Positions 1 to 11,500 of a stretch of DNA of 64,000 nucleotides are shown piece by piece (the stretch's first letter is position 1; every line of letters starts with the position of its first letter). The stretch lies in NCBI GenBank assembly GCA_021787365.1, contig JAJYMB010000144.1, forward strand, positions 165,923 through 229,922. Direction: 5' to 3'. The stretch is from Actinomycetes bacterium. Lineage in GTDB: Bacteria > Actinomycetota > Acidimicrobiia > Acidimicrobiales > Palsa-688. The notes under the pieces were generated by a model. The model was given only the letters and a program-made list of their open reading frames with translations. It was not told the DNA's origin and made no database searches. A program made the translations under genes and the position numbers.

Positions 1-164
1 AGCCCCCGTCAGTCTCGGAAACTCTCGACTGGGCGCGCACTTTGGTCCTCCTCGGTGTGGCCCGGCTCGATGCGGACGTGGCCAAGGAGACCCTCAACGT
101 GCTGTTGAAGCACAGTTCTGACATCGAACGGGCCGCCAAGGATCTCGTCACGACCGAGCGATGA
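1..164 (+). CDS. MoxR-family AAA+ ATPase, C-terminal end (partial)
   Basis: Only the last 53 codons are in the window; the gene starts upstream. The visible tail reads PPSVSETLDWARTLVLLGV and then a short helical end, which is the C-terminal lid region typical of MoxR/CoxD-type AAA+ ATPases. MoxR ATPases act as chaperone-like remodelling factors that work with a VWA protein encoded next door. The stop codon overlaps the ATG of the CoxE-like gene (ATGA at 161-164), so the two are translationally coupled, which supports the assignment. The Walker motifs are outside the window and could not be checked. Confidence 0.8.
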   Translation, partial: PPSVSETLDWARTLVLLGVARLDADVAKETLNVLLKHSSDIERAAKDLVTTER

Positions 165-1570
165 GCGCGACGAGAGCGGGAACCGAGGGCGGCGCGCTCG
201 GCCCCGGCCTCCTCGATGTCTTCTCCGACTTCGTGGGCGAACTGCGCGCGAGCGGGGTGCCGGTCAGCACCACCGAAGTACTGGACGCGACCGAGGCGCT
301 CCGCCAGCTCCCCCTCTCCGACAGACAGGCCCTGAAATCCGGCCTGGCGGCCGCCCTCGTCAAGGAGGAAGGGCATTGGCGCGCCTACGAGGCGCTTTTC
401 GACCTCTACTTCTCGCTGCGCCCGAGCCCCGGTGCACCAGCCGGCGCCCCCGCCGTGGAAGGGGAAAGCGTGGTAACGCTGACGCCGGGAGAACTGGCGG
501 AGCGTGCATATAAGGCCTTGCTGGAAGGCAATGTCGAGGCGCTGGCTGGGCTGGCCCGGGCCGCTGTAGCGCGCTTCGGCGGCCTCGAACCCGGCCGGCA
601 CCTGAGCGTCAGTTATTACACGCTCCGGACGCTGCGCCAGCTGCAGCTCGACGACCTCGCCGAACGCCTGGCCGCTTCTGCACACGAGGCCACCGGCCTG
701 GAAGGGGCGCTTCTGGCCAACGATTACCGCCGGCGCCTGGCCCAGCTCCGCGCCGACGTCGAGGCCGAGGTCCGGCGCGTGATGGTGAGCGAGCGCGGGG
801 CGGGGGCCGTGGCCCGGGCGCTGCGTCGGCCCTTGCCCGAGGACACCGACTTCATGCACCTCTCTCGTGAAGAGGTGGCCGCGCTGCAGCGGACCGTGCA
901 ACCCCTCGCCCGCAAGCTGGCCGTGCACCTGGCGCGCCAGCGGCGCCGGCGCCACGAGGGCCGGTTGGACTTCCGGGCCACGATGAGGCGCTCGCTGTCG
1001 AGCGGGGGCGTACCCGTGGAGCCGCGCTTTCGGTCGCGCCGGCGGGCCAAGCCCGAGCTCTGGGTCCTGGCGGACATCTCGGGGTCGGTAGCCGCCTTCG
1101 CCCGGTTCACTCTCCAGCTCGTGTACGCGCTCTCGTCGCAGTTCTCCCGGACCCGTTCCTGGGCCTTCATCGACGGGGTCGACGAGGTCACGGGGCTCAT
1201 GCGGGAGGCAGACGACGTCGCCCATGCGGTGCGTTCGATAAACACGGCCGCGGACGTGGTCTGGGAGGAGGGTCATTCGGATTACGGCCACGCCTTTTCC
1301 GACTTCGTCGGGCGCTTCGGGAAAGAACTGTCGCCGCGCACCTCCGTGCTCGTGCTCGGCGACGCCCGCAACAACTACCACGCCGTAGAGGCCTGGGCCT
1401 TAGCCGAGGTCGCGCGGCGGGCGCGCCACGTTTGGTGGCTGAACCCCGAGCCGCGCGCCTACTGGGACACCGGGGACTCGGTGCTCGCCGAGTACGGGGC
1501 GCACTGCAGCGGTGTGTACGAGTGCCGCAACCTCCGCCAGCTCCGGCGCTTCGTCGAACACCTGACCTGA
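161..1570 (+). CDS. VWA domain-containing CoxE-like protein
   Basis: 469 residues. The C-terminal third (about 300-450) is a von Willebrand factor A domain of the CoxE type, with a MIDAS-like start LWVLADISGSVAAFARF (D-x-S-G-S), then an FIDGVDEVT strand and LVLGDARNNYH. The N-terminal 250 residues are mostly helical and charged, with an Arg-rich stretch at about 255-285. In the family, CoxE-like VWA proteins partner with a MoxR ATPase to insert cofactors or assemble metal enzymes or membrane complexes. The overlap with the upstream MoxR end supports that pairing. No carbon monoxide dehydrogenase genes are visible, so the client is unknown; the adjacent SPFH and Tim44-like proteins are candidates by context only. 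Confidence 0.85.
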   Translation: MSATRAGTEGGALGPGLLDVFSDFVGELRASGVPVSTTEVLDATEALRQLPLSDRQALKSGLAAALVKEEGHWRAYEALFDLYFSLRPSPGAPAGAPAVEGESVVTLTPGELAERAYKALLEGNVEALAGLARAAVARFGGLEPGRHLSVSYYTLRTLRQLQLDDLAERLAASAHEATGLEGALLANDYRRRLAQLRADVEAEVRRVMVSERGAGAVARALRRPLPEDTDFMHLSREEVAALQRTVQPLARKLAVHLARQRRRRHEGRLDFRATMRRSLSSGGVPVEPRFRSRRRAKPELWVLADISGSVAAFARFTLQLVYALSSQFSRTRSWAFIDGVDEVTGLMREADDVAHAVRSINTAADVVWEEGHSDYGHAFSDFVGRFGKELSPRTSVLVLGDARNNYHAVEAWALAEVARRARHVWWLNPEPRAYWDTGDSVLAEYGAHCSGVYECRNLRQLRRFVEHLT

Positions 1571-1651
1571 GAGGCACCGCGACGCGCGGCCGCAGCGCTC
1601 TGGCCCGCGAGTACCCTGGCCTTGACCAGCGCGGACGCGAAAGAGGCAGAG

Positions 1652-2914
1652 ATGGTCCTGGCCAGCCGTGAGTTCATCGCCGTTCCTGACGGCCGCAAGC
1701 AACAGATCGTCTTCAAATGGCCTGACGTCCGGGTACGCAAGCACTCGCGGGCGATCGTGGACGCCGACGAGGTCGCCCTCTTCATAAACACCGGCCAGGT
1801 CATAGGCACCATGGGGCCAGGCCGGCACCAGGTAGACGCCGACGAAATGCCTTTTCTCGGGACGTTCGTCGACATCGCGACCGGTGGTAACGCCTACCGC
1901 GCCGAGCTTTACTTCGTGGGCACCCGGGAGTACCCGGGCTTCACTTTCGGCGGCCGCATCGACGACGTCCAGGACCCCGAGACCGGCCTCATAGTCACCC
2001 TCCGGGTCTTCGGGGACTACTCGCTGCAGGTGAGCGACCCAGTGGCACTCGTGACCAACCTCGTCGGCACGGTGGACGTGACCGACAACGACCGAGTGGC
2101 CGGGTGGGTGAGCGACCAACTGCTGAAGGTCATGCGCACCGAGGTCACAACCCAGGTGGTACGCAACGGCTGGCCGATCCTCGGGCTCTCGGCCCACACC
2201 CCCGAGCTCGAGCAAGCCGTCCTGGCAGCGGCCAACTCACAGTTGGCCACCTACGGGGTGGCACTGGTGAGGATGGGCAACTTCGACATAAACCTGCCCG
2301 AGCAGGACGAGGCCCAGCTGAAGGGGCTGGCCAAGGACACGGCTTTCAGCCGCCTGGCCGGTGGTTTCAACCGTTACGCGGCGGGGGACATGGCGATCGA
2401 GGCGGGAGAGGGTATGGCCGCCGGCGGTGGCGGCGGCACCGGTGTCCTGCTGGCGGCAGGCCTGGGGCTCGGCGGCCAGGCCGCTGGAGCTACGGGCAGC
2501 CAGGGCGCCACCGGCGCACCCGCCCCCCTGCTGCCTCCGGCCCCGGGCTTCGCTGGCGGAGGGCCGGGCTTTGCCCCCGGGGCAGCGCGCGTGGGGCCAG
2601 CTCCCGCCACTGCGGTCACCTGTCCCCACTGCCAAGCGAGCGTGCCGGCCGGGAGCAAGTTCTGCCCCTCGTGCGGCAAGGAGATGCCGGCCGCGGCCGG
2701 CCACTGCTCGGCCTGCGGCGCCGACAACCCTCCGGGGGCGCGCTTTTGCGCGAGCTGCGGCCAGCCACTGGCGCGAGAGGCCGCCCACTGCGCCTCTTGC
2801 GGTGCCGAATTAGCACCCGGCCAGCGCTTCTGTGCGTCGTGCGGCACTGCGGTCACTACCGCGCGAGACGAGGCCGCACCACCCACGGCTCCGCACCCGG
2901 CGCCGGAAGGGTAA
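1652..2914 (+). CDS. SPFH-domain protein with C-terminal triple zinc ribbon
   Basis: Residues 1-250 match the SPFH (stomatin/prohibitin-like) family often labelled virion core protein, starting MVLASREFIAVPDGRKQQIV. A Gly/Ala-rich linker follows (about 260-320), then three CxxC...CxxC zinc ribbons in tandem (CPHC/CPSC, CSAC/CASC, CASC/CASC). I chose ATG 1652 because AGAGG lies five bases upstream and the protein then begins at the conserved region; an in-frame TTG at 1622 would add ten residues. SPFH proteins form membrane-associated scaffolds. It lies 81 bases after the CoxE-like gene on the same strand and just before a second zinc-ribbon protein, so it is probably part of the same operon. 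Its function is not established. Confidence 0.85.
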   Translation: MVLASREFIAVPDGRKQQIVFKWPDVRVRKHSRAIVDADEVALFINTGQVIGTMGPGRHQVDADEMPFLGTFVDIATGGNAYRAELYFVGTREYPGFTFGGRIDDVQDPETGLIVTLRVFGDYSLQVSDPVALVTNLVGTVDVTDNDRVAGWVSDQLLKVMRTEVTTQVVRNGWPILGLSAHTPELEQAVLAAANSQLATYGVALVRMGNFDINLPEQDEAQLKGLAKDTAFSRLAGGFNRYAAGDMAIEAGEGMAAGGGGGTGVLLAAGLGLGGQAAGATGSQGATGAPAPLLPPAPGFAGGGPGFAPGAARVGPAPATAVTCPHCQASVPAGSKFCPSCGKEMPAAAGHCSACGADNPPGARFCASCGQPLAREAAHCASCGAELAPGQRFCASCGTAVTTARDEAAPPTAPHPAPEG

Positions 2915-2955
2915 CGATGGCACTACCAGAGCTCTAGAGGAGGTCGGGAGAGATC
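2905..2955 (+). promoter_or_regulatory. Ambiguous start region of the Tim44-like gene (RBS, ATG, in-frame TAG, second RBS)
   Basis: GGAAGG (2905-2910) precedes ATG 2917, which is in frame with the Tim44-like gene but reads MALPEL then TAG at 2935-2937. A second Shine-Dalgarno-like AGGAGG overlaps and follows that stop, nine bases before an ATC codon at 2953 that opens the membrane segment. Either the TAG is a nonsense mutation, or translation begins at a non-standard ATC, or the product starts at GTG 2998. Confidence 0.5.
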
Positions 2956-2997
2956 TTTTATTACGGAGGCGGCGGCGGGCTTGGCCTGCTGCTGTTC

Positions 2998-4155
2998 GTG
3001 CTCATGATGTGGATGGTCCTCCGCATGGTGATGAGGGCCGGTCGCGGCACCTGGGGCGGCGGGCCCTGGAGGGGCGGTCCCCCAGGTGGCCCAGGCCAGC
3101 GAGGGCCCTACGGAGGTTGGCCCGGCACCCCAGGCTGGCCAGGAGGGCAAAACCGTGGTAGCGGGTGGCCCGGGAGCCCCGGGCCGGGAGGTACGGGCAC
3201 GTCGGGGAGCTGGCCGGCGGGTGGGTCGCGCGGCCATGACCCCGGCGCGACCACCTGGCCCGGCAGTGGCGGGCCGGCCGGAGGGGGTGCTTGGCCGAGC
3301 GGCGCCCCGGCGGGTGGTGGGCCGGCGGGTGGCGGGCCAGCCGGTGGCGGGCCGGCGGGTGGTGGGCCGGCGGGTGGCGGCTGGGCGACAGCTGGGGCGA
3401 ACGCGGACGGCTCTATACCGGCCGGGAGCGGGCGAGGCGTGGGCGAGAGGCTGGCCGGCGCGGAGGGGGCGTGGCCCGACGATGCCAACGGGGGCTGGGA
3501 CGAGTGGATGAGCGACCAGCGCCCGGCGGCGGCGAGCGTCCCGGGCGAGCTCTTCCCCGAGCGCCACGCCCGGGCGGTGCAGGCAGAGAGCCCCGTGGAC
3601 GCCGGGCTCGCAGCCATCAAGGCCCACGACCCCGGCTTCAACCTCGAACAGTTCACCGAGCGGGTACAGCGGGTCTTCTTCCTCGTGGAGCAGGCCTGGA
3701 GCGAGAGGAAGCCCGAAGTCGCCCGCCAGGTGATGGCCGACGACCTGTGGTCCTCGCACCGGGCGCAGGTCCAGGCCTACATCGATGCCCACAAGCGCAA
3801 CATGCTGGACTACCTGGCCGTGTCCAACATCTGGCCGGTGGCTGCCAGTTCCGAGGCAGGCTTTGACACCTTGACCGTGCGCATCGTGGCAGCGAGCACC
3901 GACTACGACGTCGACGAGGCGAGCGGGCGCGTGCTGCGGGGTGACACCCAGGTAAAGCCGTGGGAAGAGGACTGGACTTTCCGTCGCTCTTCCAGCGCGC
4001 GGACCCCCGAAGGCGGCACGACGATCGGCTCCAAGTGCCCCAACTGCGGCGCACCCCTCGACACCGACCTCGCCGGCGTGTGCCGTTACTGCAAGGTCTC
4101 GGTCACCTCGGGTGCCCAGGACTGGGTGCTGGCCCGTATCTCGCAAGTCGGTTAG
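2998..4155 (+). CDS. Tim44-like domain protein with zinc ribbon and Gly-Pro-Ala repeats
   Basis: The C-terminal half (about 200-345) is a Tim44-like domain: DPGFNLEQFTERVQRVFFLV, then AWSERKPEVARQVMADDLW and a WEEDWTFRR motif. A CPNC...CRYC zinc ribbon follows at about 345-370. The middle carries near-perfect GGPAG repeats (3303-3380). The only standard in-frame start is GTG 2998, but this cuts off an in-frame hydrophobic lead-in (FYYGGGGGLGLLLFVL) encoded from 2953 that looks like the real N-terminal membrane segment. Further upstream, ATG 2917 with a good GGAAGG site is in the same frame but is followed by TAG at 2935. The start is therefore unresolved. Probably a membrane-tethered partner of the SPFH protein. 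Confidence 0.75.
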   Translation: MLMMWMVLRMVMRAGRGTWGGGPWRGGPPGGPGQRGPYGGWPGTPGWPGGQNRGSGWPGSPGPGGTGTSGSWPAGGSRGHDPGATTWPGSGGPAGGGAWPSGAPAGGGPAGGGPAGGGPAGGGPAGGGWATAGANADGSIPAGSGRGVGERLAGAEGAWPDDANGGWDEWMSDQRPAAASVPGELFPERHARAVQAESPVDAGLAAIKAHDPGFNLEQFTERVQRVFFLVEQAWSERKPEVARQVMADDLWSSHRAQVQAYIDAHKRNMLDYLAVSNIWPVAASSEAGFDTLTVRIVAASTDYDVDEASGRVLRGDTQVKPWEEDWTFRRSSSARTPEGGTTIGSKCPNCGAPLDTDLAGVCRYCKVSVTSGAQDWVLARISQVG

Positions 4156-5867
4156 GCCCTGAGGCCGCCCCGAAGCAACCTCGACGCCTCCGACGACGCC
4201 GGCACCAGCCCGCTCGTCTGCAAGTCCTGCCCGATGACCCAGTCGAGCATCTCCTTGTACACCGACAGGATGTCGTAGCCGTAGTCAGGGTTGCTCGCCC
4301 ACACGCCCCCGAGCGACATCCACGTCTGGCAGCAACCTACGACGCCCTGGCCGGGGACAGGCCCGCCAGGTGAGCCGTGGCGACCGGCCGCTGCCGCGTA
4401 CTGGCTGAGCAGGCGCTCCTGGGCGATGACCCCGGCGCGCGCCGAGGAAAACTTCCAGCCGTGCTTGCACTTGTCACAGGCGCCGATCCCGGCGAAGTTG
4501 TTGTACTTGGCCGGGTCCTGCCCATCGGAAGGGAACGAAAAACCACCCGTCTCCACCACCGACTGGGCGAACGCCAGGTCGCCTCGGACGCCGGTCAGCT
4601 TGCCGGCGTCCATGTAGTAGCCCACCAGAGTGTTGATCGGGACCGTCGTGTTGGCCACGGCCTGGGTCGAGGCGAACCATTGAGCGATCTCACCGGCCGA
4701 CAGCACGGGACGCCCGAGGATGGTGGGACCACCAATATAGAGGTAGGCGGAGCCGGGTCTCGGGGGGCCGGCCGGTTGCGTGGGCACCGCTGGCGCTCGG
4801 GCGGGCCGCTCGGCGGCACCGGCCAGATCTCCCGCCACGAGCACCCGCCGGCCGCTTTTCCCTGCGCCTTCCCGGGCTCCCAGCCCACCGCTCGCCGGGT
4901 GGCCCGTCTCGAGCACCAGCAGCAGTCGCGCCGGCTGCGCCGGCGCTCGTCCCGGGACCGTGGCCCAGGTCCGCGCAGCCAGGAGCGCCGTGTGCGACCT
5001 GGCCAGCCCTTCTCGCGCCAGCACGAGGGTCTTCCTCGCCCCCGCCTCGGCCTCGTGGGCCAGCGTGACCCGCACTCGCGCGGCCTGCAGGCGCCGTTCG
5101 GCCACCTGGAGCCAAACCGCTGCGCCCTGCCAACCGGCGCCCTCGTCGCGAGCCGCGACCAGGCTCAGTTCGGAGCGCTCGATCTGTCGTTCCTGTGACG
5201 CCAGGTCGGTGCCCGTGTAGGCGGCCTGACCCGTGTACTCCGTCAACCCGAGCTCGTACAGCGCCGAGGTATAGAGCCTCACCTTTCTTTCGGCAGCCGC
5301 CCTAACGCTCACAGCGCGGGCTTCGGCCGACCTCGCCTCGCCGACATCGAGGACCGCTCGGGCCAGCGCCAACGTGGCCGTGTGCAACCTGCCCTGGGCC
5401 CTCGTCGTGTACAGCTCTGCCTCGTAATAGGTACGCAAGGCCGAGAGCTGGTGTTGGTCAGAAGAGAGGCCCGCCAGCAACAACTGGACGGCAGCCAGAG
5501 GCTCGATGAAGGGCTTGGCCGGCTTGGGGGCAGTCTTTCCGCCCTTCCGGCCCTGGCCAGAGGAACTGCCACCCTTGGCCCCACCGGCGGCACCTTTGGC
5601 CTGGCTTACCGCCGTCCTGGCCCCGCCGGCAGCACTGGCCCGCTCAGGGGCGTTGGGTTGCCCATGTGCAGGCGACCGTGCGGGCCCCGACGGCCCCAGG
5701 ATGGTAGCGGCACCAGAGGGCCCCCCCGTGGCCAGGAGAGGGCCGGCCAGGAGGGCGAGCACTGTCCCGGCGGCGGCCACCTGGCGCACTACACGCCAGA
5801 GGTGGCGGCCTACCCGTCGCGTCGGGCGGCGGCATCGGTCATATGCCGGCACAGGTATCGCTTGCAC
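4152..5867 (-). CDS. secreted coiled-coil protein with glucosaminidase-like domain
   Basis: 571 residues from GTG 5867. A basic N-terminus and hydrophobic stretch (VAAAGTVLALLAGPLLATGG) indicate a signal peptide. An Ala/Gly/Lys-rich low-complexity segment follows, then about 200 residues of Ala/Arg/Glu-rich coiled coil (about 120-310). The C-terminal domain (about 420-540) contains GVRGDLAFAQSVVETGGFSF and YNNFAGIGACDKC, the pattern of secreted glucosaminidase/lysozyme-like domains with the catalytic Glu in VVETG. The architecture fits a cell-wall hydrolase involved in peptidoglycan remodelling. Its stop codon overlaps that of the convergent Tim44-like gene by three bases. No dedicated promoter is obvious to me. 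Confidence 0.75.
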   Translation of the reverse strand: MQAIPVPAYDRCRRPTRRVGRHLWRVVRQVAAAGTVLALLAGPLLATGGPSGAATILGPSGPARSPAHGQPNAPERASAAGGARTAVSQAKGAAGGAKGGSSSGQGRKGGKTAPKPAKPFIEPLAAVQLLLAGLSSDQHQLSALRTYYEAELYTTRAQGRLHTATLALARAVLDVGEARSAEARAVSVRAAAERKVRLYTSALYELGLTEYTGQAAYTGTDLASQERQIERSELSLVAARDEGAGWQGAAVWLQVAERRLQAARVRVTLAHEAEAGARKTLVLAREGLARSHTALLAARTWATVPGRAPAQPARLLLVLETGHPASGGLGAREGAGKSGRRVLVAGDLAGAAERPARAPAVPTQPAGPPRPGSAYLYIGGPTILGRPVLSAGEIAQWFASTQAVANTTVPINTLVGYYMDAGKLTGVRGDLAFAQSVVETGGFSFPSDGQDPAKYNNFAGIGACDKCKHGWKFSSARAGVIAQERLLSQYAAAAGRHGSPGGPVPGQGVVGCCQTWMSLGGVWASNPDYGYDILSVYKEMLDWVIGQDLQTSGLVPASSEASRLLRGGLRA

Positions 5868-5989
5868 TGGTCCTCACCATGTCACACGGGGCTGCTTCGG
5901 GCGCCCGGGAGAAGGTCTCCTGGGGCCCAAGGGTCAGTTTCCCAATAAAAGAGCATCGGCAAGGCCGGCGCAAAGCCAAAGCGGCGGCG

Positions 5990-6673
5990 CTATTCGTGCA
6001 GGCCGCACTCCGTCTTGTCCCGCCCGGACCAACGGCCCGAACGCGCTTCTTCACCCGGGCGCACAGGCCTCGTGCAGGGCCAGCACCCGATCGAAAGGTA
6101 GCCCTTGCGCAGCAGAGGGTTGACGGGGACGTCGTGGTCCGCGATGTAGCCGTCGACGTCGAGCTCGGTCCAGTTGGCGAGCGGGTTGACCTTGACCAGG
6201 CCACGGCGGTCACGGCTCACGATCGGCGCGTCTCGCCGGGTGGAAGCCTCCTGCCGGCGCAGGCCGCTCATCCAGGCCAGCTTGCCGACTAGGGCGCGCC
6301 CCAGTTGCTCCACCTTGGCGGGCGAGCAGCAGTTGACGGGGTCGGACTTCCAAAGCGGGACCGGAGCCGGGGGGACGGTCAGGATGCGCAGGTTGAGCCC
6401 GTAGCGCCGGCGCACCTCCTCGAGCGTGGCGAGGGTCTCGGGGAAGTGGTAGCCGGTGTCGATGAACACCACCTCGATGGACGGCTCCACCTTGGTCGCT
6501 ATGTCGATCAGGACGGCGTCGGTCATGGAGGCCGTGAGGCACAGTTGGGGGTGGAACTGGCTGACCGCCCACTCCACTACCTCGCTCGCCGAAGCCCTTT
6601 CGAACTTGGCAGACAGCTCCGCCAGCGCCTCGTCGGTCAGTGGCTCTGTGCCAGGGACGTCAAGCAAAGCCAT
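5990..6673 (-). CDS. cysH: phosphoadenylyl/adenylyl-sulfate reductase
   Basis: 227 residues. The assimilatory APS/PAPS reductase family reduces activated sulfate to sulfite with thioredoxin. Visible landmarks are the PP-loop region (LCLTASMTDAVLID, about 44-57), FIDTGYHFPET, the GLRRQEASTRR motif, and the C-terminal catalytic ECGLHE with Cys223. The CC pair at 115-116 and the CWPC pair at 197-200 are the four iron-sulfur ligands that mark the APS-reducing (4Fe-4S) subtype. The ATG at 6673 has AGGAAGG upstream. It lies 77 bases downstream of the sulfite reductase gene on the same strand, so the two steps of sulfate assimilation are probably co-transcribed. Length is normal for the family. Confidence 0.93.
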   Translation of the reverse strand: MALLDVPGTEPLTDEALAELSAKFERASASEVVEWAVSQFHPQLCLTASMTDAVLIDIATKVEPSIEVVFIDTGYHFPETLATLEEVRRRYGLNLRILTVPPAPVPLWKSDPVNCCSPAKVEQLGRALVGKLAWMSGLRRQEASTRRDAPIVSRDRRGLVKVNPLANWTELDVDGYIADHDVPVNPLLRKGYLSIGCWPCTRPVRPGEEARSGRWSGRDKTECGLHE

Positions 6674-6750
6674 AACAATACCCTTCCTCTACCGCACCCG
6701 TCCTCTACCGGACGCTACAGGAACGAGGGGCCGGGGCCAGGTGACAGCCT

Positions 6751-8544
<1,794 letters not shown>

Positions 8545-8575
8545 TCTTACAAAATCCGATCGGCTTAGTCAACAT

Positions 8576-11500
8576 TTATCGGCCGGCCAGCGCCACGACG
8601 GGCAACCGGGCCGCCAACCCCCACGGCATGGGGCGAGCGCTGGCATCACCGAAGCCGTAGACGGCGCCGTTGGCCCCCGCCATGAAGTAACCCCGGTGGT
8701 CGGGGGTGAGGGCCATGCCCACGATGTCGGAGACGCGAACGTGCTCGGCCGGGAGGGAGCCGTAGAAGTGGGCGCCACGGCCGAAGGTGAAGACCCCGCC
8801 ACCGGCGCCGACCAGCAGGTACCCGTCGCCACCAGGCGTGGCCACGATCGCCTTGATGTCGTGGGTACGGACCTTCCTGGCCGGGAGCGAGCCGTAGAAG
8901 TGCGCCTTGGCGAAAGTGAGGACACCCCCGCCCGAAGTAGCGAGCAGGTACCCGCCAGGGACCGCGGCCATCCCAACGATGTTCGAAACGTGGAGGTGCC
9001 TCGCGACGAGCGAGCCGTGGTAGGCCGCGTCGCCGAAGGCGAAAAGGCCGCCGTCGCGCCCGACCAGCCAGTACCCCCGCCCATCTGTACTGGGCGCGAT
9101 GCCAACGATGTCGTCCACGTGCACCTTCAGCTTCGGCAGGTCACCGAAGTAGCGGGCGGAGCCGAAGGCCCTCACCGTCCCGTCGGCCGTGGCTACCCAG
9201 TACCCGCCGCCGTCCGGAGCTGCGGCGATGGCGACCACGGGGTCCTTGGGGGTCGTGGCGATGCCACCTAGGTGGCGCGCCGCTCCGGCCGCGAACACGC
9301 CGCCCCGCCGGGTCGCCAGCCAATAACCCTGGGCGAGCGGAGGTGGCGCGGCCACCAGCTGGCTGTATGGGCTGGAAGTCGACGAGGTGAACCTAGCCGA
9401 GCCCGAGTAGAGCGCCTCTACGACGTGGTCGCCCGCCGAGGAGTAGGAGACCGAGCAGGTCGCTTTGCCGGTGGCGCTGAGCGGGACCGCCCGGCAGCGG
9501 GAGAGGGCCACGCCGTTGTCGGTGAAGGCCACCTTGCCGCCCCGAGGCGCCGGCCGCACTAGAGCGGTGTAGGTGACGACATGGCCCTCGACCGACGGGT
9601 TGGGCTTCGAGGACAACCGGGTGCTGGTGGCGACCTGCTTGGGGCGGGCCGGCCGCGTGGAGGTCGTGACCACGGCCGTCGTGGTAGTGGTCTGGCTGGT
9701 AGCCGGGGGTGCCGTGGTCGTCGTCGTGGTCGTCGTGGTCGTCGTGGTCGGGGCGGGTGCGGCGAGGTAGCCGGACTCGGCGAGGGCCAGTCGCGCCGAG
9801 CCGTCCCGGTAGGAGCCCACGGCCACGCAGGCGGTCCCGGCGCAGGAAACCCCGGCCAACCCGTTTTGCTGTAACGATGAGCTGTTGTAGGTCGGGGCGA
9901 CGGCCCACGAGCCCTTCGACAGCACCTCTGCCAGGGACTGCTGCGCGCTCCTACCGACGCTGTAGCCGACCGCCGTGCAGCTGGTGGCAGCCACACAGGA
10001 CACACCCGACAGGGACCCCCTGAAGCGGTCGGGCGCCGAGCTCACGGTCGCGGCGCCGCCCGCCCCCGGGACGGTCTCGACGAGCGGCCGGGCGCTCCCC
10101 TGGCTCTGGTAGTACCCGACTGCATAGCAGCTCGTGACTGCCACACAGGACACGGCCGTGAGGGCGTTGGCCCCGCTGCCCTCTTCGGCGCTCGGCTCGA
10201 CCGACCAGGACCCCCCCGAGAGGCCCTCGACCAGGGTGAGGGCGGTGGCACCCGTGGTGTAGTAGCCGACGGCCACGCACGTTGCCGGCGACGGGCAGGA
10301 GACCCCGGCGAGGTAGCTCCGCTTGGCGTCGTTCGGCAGAGGCGTGGGCGCCACCGACCAGGCGCCCGAACTGTAGGACTCGACAAGCGCCTGAGGGGCG
10401 CCGCCTGCACCGACGTCGTAGCCGACGGCGATACAGGTGCCGACGGCCGGGCATGAGACGCCCGAGAGGTAGCTCCCAGCAGCGCTCGGCAGAGGCAGGG
10501 CGGACAAGGACCAAGACCCCCCGCTCTCTGTCTCGGCGAGCGCCTGCGGGACGCCGCCCGCGCTGACTTCGTAGCCGACGGCGATACAGGTGCCGACGGC
10601 CGGGCATGAGACGCCCGAGAGGTAGCTCGCCTCGGCCCCCGGGGGTGCCGCGGCAGCGGAGACCGAAAAAGAGCCCCCAGATCCCCCAGATCCGCCGGTG
10701 TAGGTCTCGGCCAGGGCCTCTGCGGTCCCGGTCCCTCCCGGCGCGGACCCGACCGCCACGCAGCTGCCTGCCGCCGGGCAGGAGACGCCCGAGAGGGATG
10801 CCTGCGGCGCGTCTTGCCCGGCCGCGCTGACCAGGGACCACGACGAGCCGGAGAAGCCCATGGCCAGTGCTTCGCTCACGCCCGCGACCGTGTAAGCGCC
10901 CACCGCGCTGCACGTGCCCGTCACCGGGCAGGAGATGCCGGCGAGGGTGTTGCCCGCGCTCGTCTCACCCGGGCCCGCCTGCTTGTGCCAGGTACCGGCC
11001 GACAACACGGCCGCCAGGGGTTGCTGGGAGGTCCCATTGGAGTAGAAACCGACGGCTTCGCAGGTGCCAGGCGCCGGGCAGGAGACATCTTCTAGTTCGT
11101 TGTTGGCGACGCTCGCGTCCGGGCTCTTCTGGAGCGACCAGGTGCCGCCCGTCAGCGCTTCGGCCAGCGTTTGGTAGGCGTGGCCGTTGTAGTAGCTGCC
11201 GACGGCTTCGCAGGTGCCGGTCGCCGGGCAGGAGACGCCTGCCAGCCGGTTGGCCCTGGCACCCTGGTCGGGGGCCGGTGCCACCGTCCACGAACCGTTG
11301 GAGAACCCCTCCACCAGGGCCTGCTCGGCACCGGCGGGGCCCTCGTAGTAGCCGACGGCGTAGCACGAGCCGAGCGCCCCGCAGGAAACCGCGCGCAGTT
11401 CGTTGCTGCCGTAGCCCAGGTTGGCGGCGGGGCTGAGCGACCAGGTGCCTCCGGCCAAGGTCTCCGTGAGCACCTGGTCCGCCCGAAGGTTGGAGTAGTA

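Noticed and set aside
9710..9755. GTC/GTG simple repeat as a regulatory or structural DNA element
   Set aside because: It is inside the coding frame and just encodes the threonine-rich linker of the secreted repeat protein.
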